Assembly: GCA_902795725.1 (NCBI GenBank) | Contig: CADBLY010000112.1 | Span: 1-20,017, forward strand | Reading direction: 5' to 3' | DNA from: an uncultured Erysipelotrichaceae bacterium | Lineage (GTDB): Bacteria; Bacillota_I; Bacilli_A; RF39; UBA660 | Length of the DNA stretch: 20,017 bases | Shown here: positions 14,831 through 20,017 of the stretch, piece by piece | How positions within the stretch are numbered: position 1 is the first letter of the stretch | Layout: the number at the start of each line of letters is the position of its first letter | Notes under the pieces: generated by a model | Seen by the model: the letters and a program-made list of their open reading frames with translations, nothing else | Told to the model about the DNA's origin: nothing | Database searches by the model: none | Program-made: the position numbers and the translations under genes

Positions 14831-15229
14831 ATGAAAAAAGTTGTATTTGTATTAGTTGTATGTTTGATACTTGTTGGTTGTGGTAAAAAAAGTGGTAATA
14901 ATACAAATGGTGCAAGTAATAATGAAGATAGTATTGATTTAAAATTAGGTACTACGGATATGACATTTAAAGAAAGTATTATTACTTGTGGTGATAAACA
15001 AGTACAAAGTAGTGTTAGTTTTAATACTGATAAGAAAGCAAGTTATGAGTTTTATGATTGTCATGATGGCAATGTAATTCTGGAAGCATCAAGTGGAAAT
15101 TATTCTACAAATGATTTAGATGTTATATTAACTAATAGTTATGATGAAAAAATAAAATTTGAAATAACAGCTAATAATAAAATTGAACTTAAGAGTGTTA
15201 ATAAAACAATAAGAACTTTCACAAATTAG
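14831..15229 (+). CDS. Small lipoprotein of unknown function
   Basis: The 132-residue product has a classic lipoprotein signal: MKKVVFVLVVCLILVGCGKK, with lipobox LVGC and lipid-modified Cys17. A low-complexity Asn/Ser/Gly linker (about 18-33) follows, then a domain of about 90 residues with strand-like alternation. The mature domain has two cysteines, Cys53 and Cys77, which could form a disulfide. I do not recognise the family. It starts 8 nt after rny, with AGGTGAT at 14821-14827, so it should be expressed with RNase Y; the linkage may be only transcriptional. No clear terminator follows. Confidence 0.85.
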   Translation: MKKVVFVLVVCLILVGCGKKSGNNTNGASNNEDSIDLKLGTTDMTFKESIITCGDKQVQSSVSFNTDKKASYEFYDCHDGNVILEASSGNYSTNDLDVILTNSYDEKIKFEITANNKIELKSVNKTIRTFTN

Positions 15230-15258
15230 ACAAATTACGATAAAATTGTAACTTTTGC

Positions 15259-15287
15259 TTGTAAAGTAAGAGGGAAAGTGCTATAAT
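15259..15287 (+). promoter_or_regulatory. Promoter of rpsU-yqeY
   Basis: TTGTAA (15259-15264) and TATAAT (15282-15287) are 17 bp apart, and TG at 15279-15280 makes an extended -10. The leader to the GTG start at 15317 is about 23 nt and carries the strong site AAAGGAGGG (15302-15310). Confidence 0.8.
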
Positions 15288-15316
15288 ATCGATAGTTTGT
15301 GAAAGGAGGGATATCT

Positions 15317-15511
15317 GTGGCAAGTGTTGTCGTTCGTAACGGTGATGTTGATGGTGCATTACGTAGCATGAAACAAAAAAATGCAAGAGAAGGCCTCCTA
15401 AAAAAAGCTCGTGAAAGACAAGATGGTTATAAAAAACCGGGAGTACGTAGAAGAGAAAAGAAAAAAGAAGGAACTAAGAATACAAGAAAAAGAGAAAGAA
15501 ATTATAGATAA
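15317..15511 (+). CDS. rpsU: 30S ribosomal protein S21
   Basis: S21 is a small basic protein of the 30S subunit near the anti-Shine-Dalgarno end of 16S rRNA. The 64-residue product begins VASVVVRNGDVDGALRSMKQ and ends in a strongly basic Lys/Arg tail, as in the family. The start is a GTG at 15317, six bases after AAAGGAGGG. An in-frame GTG at 15299 would place that Shine-Dalgarno sequence inside the gene, so it is rejected. Its canonical strong site stands out from the GGTGAT type used by many neighbours. rpsU-yqeY is a conserved pairing in Bacillota. A hairpin overlaps the stop codon and may set the ratio of the two products. Confidence 0.96.
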   Translation: MASVVVRNGDVDGALRSMKQKNAREGLLKKARERQDGYKKPGVRRREKKKEGTKNTRKRERNYR

Positions 15512-15528
15512 CTTTCTCTTTAATTTTA
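15489..15528 (+). terminator. Hairpin between rpsU and yqeY (partial terminator or attenuator)
   Basis: AAAGAGAAAG (15489-15498) pairs perfectly with CTTTCTCTTT (15512-15521) across a 13-nt loop, followed by an interrupted T-tract (TTTAATTTT). The left arm is rpsU coding sequence, and the stop codon TAA (15509-15511) is in the loop. The weak tract suggests partial read-through into yqeY, or stabilisation of the rpsU 3' end. Confidence 0.65.
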
Positions 15529-15539
15529 GAGGTGATAAT

Positions 15540-15980
15540 ATGAGACAAAGAATATTAGATGATATAATTAGTGCTATGAAAAGTAAAGATAAAGATAAGT
15601 TAACTGTTTTAAGAAGCGTTAAGGGTGCTATGCAGCTTGAAGAAATTAATAAAAAGAGTGAATTAAATGATGAAGATGTTATTTCAGTAATTGCTAAACA
15701 AATAAAACTTCGTAGAGAATCAATTGTTGATTTTGAAAAGGGTAATAGGCAAGATTTGATTGATAATGCTAATAAAGAAATTGATATATTAAATGAATAT
15801 ATGCCTGAGCAATTATCATATGAAGAAGTTAATGACATTATCAATGAAGCGTTTAATACAATTAATCCAGTGAGTACTTCTGATATGGGTAAAGTTATGG
15901 GTTTTCTTACTCCTAAATTAAAGGGTAAGACAGATTTAAGTAATGTAAGTAAAATAGTTAGAGAAAGAATTATGAAGTAA
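15540..15980 (+). CDS. yqeY: GatB/YqeY domain-containing protein
   Basis: This 146-residue helical protein is YqeY, related to the tail domain of the amidotransferase subunit GatB. Family-like segments are the N-terminal MRQRILDDIISAMKSKDK, KLTVLRSVKGAMQLEE, and YMPEQLS (about residues 85-91) before the C-terminal GKVMGFLTPKLKGKTD. Its molecular role is unproven; a link to tRNA or aminoacylation is suggested only by the GatB kinship. ATG at 15540 is favoured by AGAGGTGAT at 15528-15536 and by agreement with the family N terminus. An in-frame frame extends upstream into rpsU but is not conserved. It shares the rpsU promoter and ends at a terminator that also holds the next promoter. Confidence 0.94.
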   Translation: MRQRILDDIISAMKSKDKDKLTVLRSVKGAMQLEEINKKSELNDEDVISVIAKQIKLRRESIVDFEKGNRQDLIDNANKEIDILNEYMPEQLSYEEVNDIINEAFNTINPVSTSDMGKVMGFLTPKLKGKTDLSNVSKIVRERIMK

Positions 15981-16006
15981 AATAGGTAGACAATACCTAT
16001 TTTTTT
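15981..16006 (+). terminator. Intrinsic terminator of rpsU-yqeY, overlapping the rnr promoter
   Basis: AATAGGTA (15981-15988) pairs with TACCTATT (15994-16001) around the loop GACAA, with a T7 tract (16000-16006). The hairpin starts immediately after the yqeY stop. The -35 hexamer of rnr lies at the stem top and loop. Confidence 0.85.
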
Positions 16007-16015
16007 CTGTATAAT
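15987..16015 (+). promoter_or_regulatory. Promoter of rnr
   Basis: TAGACA (15987-15992) and TATAAT (16010-16015) are 17 bp apart. The spacer is largely the T-tract of the terminator, and the -35 is in the hairpin top. The ATG at 16038 is 22 nt beyond the -10. Confidence 0.78.
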
Positions 16016-16037
16016 TTATATAGGTAAAGGTGATAAG

Positions 16038-18131
16038 ATGATTAATAACATATTGGATTTATTAAATAGACGAAATAAAGCTTTATCAATATATGATATT
16101 AAAGATGAATTAAAGATAGATAATGCGGAAGAATTACAAGAATTAATGGAAGATTTGTATATATTAGAAAGTGAATATAAAATATATCATACTAATAAAG
16201 ATAAATATATGTTAATGAATAATAGTCATTTAAGGATAGGTAAATTAATAACTAATAAAAAGGGTTTTGGATTTGTTGATTTAAAGGACGAAGATGATGT
16301 ATATGTAGCTTTTAAAAATTTGAATGGGGCAATTAATGGAGATAGGGTTATTGTTGAAATTACATCACCTAAAGGATTAAAAAAAGAAGGTAGAATACTT
16401 AAAATAGTTGAAAGAAATGTTAATACTTTAGTGGGAACTATTGATTTTAAAAGTAATTATCCAAAGGTAATTTTAGATGATGATAAAATTAATTTTGGTG
16501 TGCGGTTAACAAAAGATAGTATTAAAGATTTAGTTGATGGTCATAAAGTAGTTATAAAATTATTAAATCAAGTTAATAATTATACATATTTGGGTGAAGT
16601 GGTAAAGATAATAGGACATATTAATGATCCTGGTATCGACATATTATCAATATGCGCAAAACACGAAATAAATGATGTTTTTCCTGACGAAGTAATAAAA
16701 CAAGTAGAGAAGATTCCAAATCTAGTATCGGCTAATGAATTAGAAGGAAGAGAAGATTTAAGAGATAAGGAAATATTCACTATTGATGGTGATGATACAA
16801 AGGATATAGATGATGCAATATCTTTGAAGAAACTATCAAATGGAAATTATGAATTAGGTGTTCATATAGCAGATGTTAGTTATTATGTTAAAGAGAATAG
16901 TCCACTTGATAAAGAAGCTTATGAACGTGGTACTAGTGTTTATCTAGCTGATAGAGTTATACCAATGTTACCACATAAATTATCTAATGGTATTTGTTCA
17001 TTAAATCCTAATGTTGATAGATTGACAATGAGTTGTATTATGGAGATTGATTCTAAAGGAGATATTGTTAATTATCAAATATTGGAGAGTGTGATTAAAT
17101 CTAAAATACAAATGACGTATAAGAATGTTAATAGTATTTTAGAAGATAATGTAGTACCTGAAGGTTATGAACAATATGTAGATTCATTAAAGCTAATGGA
17201 AGAGTTATCTAGTATATTGCGTAAAAATAAACTACAAAGGGGCTATATTGATTTTGAATTAGATGAATCAAAGATTAATGTTGATTCTAATGGTGAAGTT
17301 ACATCTATTACTTTGCGTAATAGGGGTACTGGTGAGAAAATGATTGAAGATTTTATGATTGCAGCTAATGAAACAGTTGCTAGTCATATTTATCATATGG
17401 ATTATCCTTTTATATATCGAGTACATGGTGAGCCTAGCGAAGAAAAGATTAATAGCTTTTTAAAATTTGTTAGTATTTTAGGATACCAAGTAAATGGTAG
17501 TTTAAATAAAATTACTCCAAAAGCACTTCAAAGATTGTTAGATCAGTTAAAAGATAAAAAAGAATTTGAAATATTATCTAGTCAGTTATTAAGGAGTATG
17601 CAAAAAGCTATATATGATGATGATAATATAGGTCATTTTGGATTGGCTAGTAAGTGCTACACACATTTTACTTCACCTATTAGAAGATATCCTGATCAGA
17701 CGGTTCATAGATTGTTAAGGAAATATTTGTTTAGTAAAGATTTAAGTAAAGAGACTTTTAAGTATTGGAGTAATAAACTTCCTTTGATAGCTGAACATTC
17801 ATCTTTAAAAGAGAGAGCATCGATTGAATGTGAAAGAGAAGTTGATGATATGAAAAAAGCTGAATATATGGAAAAACATATAGGTGAGAAATATCAGGGA
17901 ATTATATCTAGTGTGGTAAGTTTTGGAATGTTTATTCAGCTTCCTAATTTAATAGAAGGATTAGTAAAGGTTGAAGATTTGAAGGATGATTATTATTACT
18001 ATGATGAAGCAACTTTTTCGTTTAGAGGAAAGAAGAATAAAAAAGGGTATCGTTTAGGTGATACAGTAACAGTTATTGTTAAATCAGCTAGTAAAGAAAA
18101 GCATACAGTTGATTTTGAAATTGAGGTGTAA
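16038..18131 (+). CDS. rnr: Ribonuclease R
   Basis: RNase R is a processive 3'-5' exoribonuclease able to degrade structured RNA and, with tmRNA-SmpB, mRNA from stalled ribosomes. The 697-residue protein has an N-terminal winged-helix region (about 1-60), two cold-shock/OB domains (about 65-195), the RNB catalytic domain (about 240-570) and a C-terminal S1 domain (about 618-697). The metal-binding Asp cluster is in IDGDDTKDIDDA (249-260), followed by HIADVSYYV (276-284). The usual Lys-rich tail after S1 is missing. AGGTGAT (16028-16034) precedes the ATG. In Bacillus rnr is next to smpB; here one extra gene starts 3 nt after rnr and separates them. Confidence 0.97.
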   Translation: MINNILDLLNRRNKALSIYDIKDELKIDNAEELQELMEDLYILESEYKIYHTNKDKYMLMNNSHLRIGKLITNKKGFGFVDLKDEDDVYVAFKNLNGAINGDRVIVEITSPKGLKKEGRILKIVERNVNTLVGTIDFKSNYPKVILDDDKINFGVRLTKDSIKDLVDGHKVVIKLLNQVNNYTYLGEVVKIIGHINDPGIDILSICAKHEINDVFPDEVIKQVEKIPNLVSANELEGREDLRDKEIFTIDGDDTKDIDDAISLKKLSNGNYELGVHIADVSYYVKENSPLDKEAYERGTSVYLADRVIPMLPHKLSNGICSLNPNVDRLTMSCIMEIDSKGDIVNYQILESVIKSKIQMTYKNVNSILEDNVVPEGYEQYVDSLKLMEELSSILRKNKLQRGYIDFELDESKINVDSNGEVTSITLRNRGTGEKMIEDFMIAANETVASHIYHMDYPFIYRVHGEPSEEKINSFLKFVSILGYQVNGSLNKITPKALQRLLDQLKDKKEFEILSSQLLRSMQKAIYDDDNIGHFGLASKCYTHFTSPIRRYPDQTVHRLLRKYLFSKDLSKETFKYWSNKLPLIAEHSSLKERASIECEREVDDMKKAEYMEKHIGEKYQGIISSVVSFGMFIQLPNLIEGLVKVEDLKDDYYYYDEATFSFRGKKNKKGYRLGDTVTVIVKSASKEKHTVDFEIEV

Positions 18132-18134
18132 AAT

Positions 18135-19580
18135 ATGAAAAAAATAGTAGGTATAATTATTGCAATAATGTGTTTGTTTAGTTTGCAAGTTATAGTAAAA
18201 GCTGATACTACTTGTAGTTATGGACAATTGTCATTTGGTTCGGATAAAAAATGGGAAAATATTTATGATAGTGATGGTAAAATACCTTCAATTGTATGGA
18301 ATTTATCATTTAATGGTGTTAAAAATCCAAAATTCAATAATTGTGGAAATATTGCAGGTAGTAATCCATATAAAATTATAGTTCATAGTAAGCAATGGAA
18401 GAATTATTATGAGAAACAAAAAAAATGTCCAAAATATGTTTATTTTATGGAGAATTGGGGGGATGACGATCCTTCACATGCCGATTATTACAAATATTAT
18501 GATTCATTGACGAAATCAGAACAAAGTAAAATAAGTGCTGCTGATCATGTTTCTTATGCAATAGTATCAGATGAGTACCCAACTAGTATTCAAAAAGAAA
18601 CATCGAACCTTTATAATAGTGAAATTTATAAAAGAATAGATAAATCTTTTGAAATAAATAAGAATGATGATCATTATAGTGAATATAAAAAAATTAATAA
18701 ATGTTTGTTTCTACCTGATAATTCTTCATCAAGTAATAATTTAGGAACTACTAAAAATAAATCTTATTCTTGTGTTTATTCATTAGGGGGAAATAGGGAG
18801 ATAACGGTTAATATTAACAAGGAAAATGGAAAAATCAGTTTTGATGATGAATTATGGGAAGAGAATTTAGGCTATAAATGGTCTAAATATACAATAGATT
18901 ATGATATTAATTCTTGTTTTGTTTTATATAAATGTGGTGGAGATTCAGATATTTATTTTTCTGTGATGGAAGCACCATCAGATAAACAAAAAAATTGTCA
19001 ACAAGTATGTGATGTTGATGATAAGAAATGTGAAAATAATATTTGCCCTAAGTATGATCAATATATTCAAGAAATAGTAAAAAAGTATGAGAAGTATAAT
19101 AAATCATGTGATAAGAAAACAGGATGTAATGCTTCTGAGTTAACTAAGGCTAATACATATATTAATTTTACAAGAGTTCTTTGTAATTCAATTTTAAGTA
19201 CTAGAAATGCAAATGATTTTTGTGTTAAAAAGTGCCTTAATATGTCTAAAGATATTAGTGAATTAAAGGAAACATATGGGATTGAGAAAACTATAGGTGA
19301 TAAATGTCCATTAGGGTCTGGACTTATTGCATTTGTATATAATATATTAAAATGGATGAAGTATATTGCACCAGTTCTAGTTATTATATTAGGTATCCTT
19401 GATTTTATTAAAGCACTAGCAGCATCAGATGATGATGCTATGAAGAAAGCTCAAAAGAAGTTTATTATTAGATTAGTCGCAGCAGCTTTATTATTCTTAC
19501 TTCCACTTATTATTGATTATGTTTTAGGTGTTTTCCACTTAGTAAATGAAAACTGCGATATTAATTCTATATTTAAATAG
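18135..19580 (+). CDS. Secreted cysteine-rich protein with C-terminal pilin-like double membrane segment
   Basis: I do not recognise the bulk of this 481-residue protein. A signal peptide (1-23, probable cleavage VKA-D) leads to a polar exported domain of about 370 residues. The mature protein has 18 cysteines, clustered in KNCQQVCDVDDKKCENNIC (287-304) and KSCDKKTGCN (323-332), suggesting disulfides or metal binding. The C-terminal part has two hydrophobic helices (about 407-428 and 443-467) joined by a charged loop, ASDDDAMKKAQKKF. That layout resembles TrbC/VirB2 pilin-type membrane hairpins, but no other type IV secretion gene is present. It starts 3 nt after rnr and must share its transcript. 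No cytoplasmic role in RNA decay is evident, so the linkage may be lineage-specific insertion. Confidence 0.8.
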   Translation: MKKIVGIIIAIMCLFSLQVIVKADTTCSYGQLSFGSDKKWENIYDSDGKIPSIVWNLSFNGVKNPKFNNCGNIAGSNPYKIIVHSKQWKNYYEKQKKCPKYVYFMENWGDDDPSHADYYKYYDSLTKSEQSKISAADHVSYAIVSDEYPTSIQKETSNLYNSEIYKRIDKSFEINKNDDHYSEYKKINKCLFLPDNSSSSNNLGTTKNKSYSCVYSLGGNREITVNINKENGKISFDDELWEENLGYKWSKYTIDYDINSCFVLYKCGGDSDIYFSVMEAPSDKQKNCQQVCDVDDKKCENNICPKYDQYIQEIVKKYEKYNKSCDKKTGCNASELTKANTYINFTRVLCNSILSTRNANDFCVKKCLNMSKDISELKETYGIEKTIGDKCPLGSGLIAFVYNILKWMKYIAPVLVIILGILDFIKALAASDDDAMKKAQKKFIIRLVAAALLFLLPLIIDYVLGVFHLVNENCDINSIFK

Positions 19581-19603
19581 GTAGACAATACCTATTTTTT
19601 TTT
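19575..19603 (+). terminator. Intrinsic terminator of the rnr unit, overlapping the smpB promoter
   Basis: AAATAGGTA (19575-19583) pairs with TACCTATTT (19589-19597) around the loop GACAA, with a T9 tract (19595-19603). The stop codon TAG (19578-19580) of the preceding gene is inside the left arm. Confidence 0.87.
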
Positions 19604-19610
19604 GTATAAT
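19576..19610 (+). repeat. Terminator-promoter element, copy 2
   Basis: This is the second copy of the 35-bp element at 15981-16015, identical at 34 of 35 positions. Here its left arm overlaps coding sequence, while copy 1 lies wholly after a stop codon. Confidence 0.9.
19582..19610 (+). promoter_or_regulatory. Promoter of smpB
   Basis: TAGACA (19582-19587) and TATAAT (19605-19610) are 17 bp apart. The predicted transcript starts near 19617, at the GAGGGAT ribosome binding site (19617-19623), about 11 nt before the ATG. Confidence 0.78.
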
Positions 19611-19627
19611 TTTTTTGAGGGATAATT

Positions 19628-20017
19628 ATGATAGAAATAAAAAATAAGAAAGCTTTGTTTGATTATTCTATTGAAGATACTTATGAGGCAGGAATAGTTT
19701 TATGTGGTACGGAGATTAAATCTATTAGAAGCGGTAGGGCTAATCTTAAAGATAGTTATGCTATTATAAAAAATGGAGAATGTTTTTTACTTAATATGCA
19801 TATTAGTCATTATGATAAGGGAAATCAGTTTAATCATGATGAAACACGTACAAGGAAACTATTGCTACATAAGTCACAGATATATAAAATTAGGGATAGG
19901 ATTGAGATGAAGGGGTATACTTTAGTACCAATTAAGCTTTATTTCAGTAAAAATAAGGCTAAAATATTATTAGGAATTGGAAAAGGAAAGAAAACTTTTG
20001 ATAAAAGAGAAAGTATT
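19628..20017 (+). CDS. smpB: SsrA-binding protein SmpB (3' end outside the window)
   Basis: SmpB binds tmRNA and brings it to stalled ribosomes for trans-translation. The 130 visible codons translate without a stop to a protein starting MIEIKNKKALFDYSIEDTYE, followed by AGIVLCGTEIKSIRSGRANL (residues 21-40), a hallmark of the family's OB-fold, and later HISHYDKGN and ETRTRKLLLHK. Families of this type are about 150 residues, so roughly 20 C-terminal residues, including most of the basic tail, lie beyond the window. GAGGGAT at 19617-19623 is the ribosome binding site. It functions with RNase R, encoded two genes upstream, but has its own promoter. Confidence 0.96.
   Translation, partial: MIEIKNKKALFDYSIEDTYEAGIVLCGTEIKSIRSGRANLKDSYAIIKNGECFLLNMHISHYDKGNQFNHDETRTRKLLLHKSQIYKIRDRIEMKGYTLVPIKLYFSKNKAKILLGIGKGKKTFDKRESI

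Larger units (their letters stand above)
15981..16015 (+). repeat. Terminator-promoter element, copy 1
   Basis: This 35-bp stretch matches 19576-19610 at 34 of 35 positions; the only difference is C at 16007 against T. Both copies contain a complete terminator hairpin, its T-tract, and a promoter whose -35 lies in the hairpin. They bracket the rnr and cysteine-rich protein unit. Confidence 0.9.

Noticed and set aside
15226..15242. A third copy of the TTCGACAAATTA-type element before rpsU
   Set aside because: ATTAGACAAATTACGAT matches the shared 17-mer at about 14 positions but has A instead of C in the 0A core and no -10 box at the same distance. The rpsU promoter reads normally without it.
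15398..15844. Long minus-strand open frame (148 codons) across rpsU-yqeY
   Set aside because: It is antisense to two well-recognised genes, with a Ser/Leu/Phe-rich composition typical of the complement of Lys/Glu-rich coding sequence.
18135..19580. Part of a conjugative type IV secretion locus
   Set aside because: Only the C-terminal membrane hairpin is pilin-like; neighbours are rnr and smpB, and no VirB4, VirD4, relaxase or att-like repeat is present.
1..20017. Mycoplasma-type code in which TGA encodes Trp
   Set aside because: All recognised proteins are complete under code 11 with TGG for Trp, and the only TGA stop (6278-6280) sits in a normal ATGA overlap.

Overview
The window is a very AT-rich bacterial chromosome segment, densely packed with core genes. 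Stop usage fits genetic code 11: UGG encodes Trp, and one gene ends in TGA exactly where the next begins. The content (mini-RNase III, RlmB, a SigH-type sigma factor, a sporulation-type histidine kinase, FtsK/SpoIIIE, RNase Y, YqeY, rnr and smpB close together) points to a low-GC member of the Bacillota, class Bacilli or a near relative, probably from a spore-forming lineage. The compact layout and several lineage-type small proteins recall uncultured gut Bacilli, but that placement is inference.

Layout. Positions 17-2529 form a tight, overlapping operon: rbgA, mrnC, rlmB, sigH. An SDR oxidoreductase with its own promoter follows (2587-3342). It converges on a minus-strand RodA/FtsW glycosyltransferase (3393-4520), and the two share one long hairpin. 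Next come a membrane-anchored, cysteine-less EIIB-like protein (4632-4946) and a two-gene unit of a membrane histidine kinase and an unrecognised protein (5039-7032). After a 209-bp regulatory gap lie ftsK/spoIIIE (7242-9449), a SPOR-type membrane protein overlapping radC (9499-10621), mreC-mreD (10695-12031), recA (12150-13169), rny plus a small lipoprotein (13269-15229), rpsU-yqeY (15317-15980), rnr plus a cysteine-rich secreted protein (16038-19580), and smpB cut by the window end (19628 onward).

Themes. Envelope growth and division (RodA, MreC, MreD, SPOR protein, FtsK), DNA repair and segregation (RecA, RadC, FtsK), RNA turnover and ribosome work (RbgA, mini-III, RlmB, RNase Y, RNase R, SmpB, S21) and sporulation entry (SigH, the kinase) are interleaved.

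Regulation is the most unusual part. Good promoters can be read before most units. Many have the -10 box only 15-18 nt before the start codon, so the predicted RNA begins at or next to its Shine-Dalgarno sequence. Three intrinsic terminators carry the -35 hexamer of the next gene inside their hairpin, and two of these elements match at 34 of 35 bases. Two promoters share a Spo0A-box-like element at an identical, unusually long distance from the -10, and a LexA-box-like sequence is shared by recA and the region before ftsK. No tRNA, rRNA, CRISPR array, insertion sequence or phage gene was seen.
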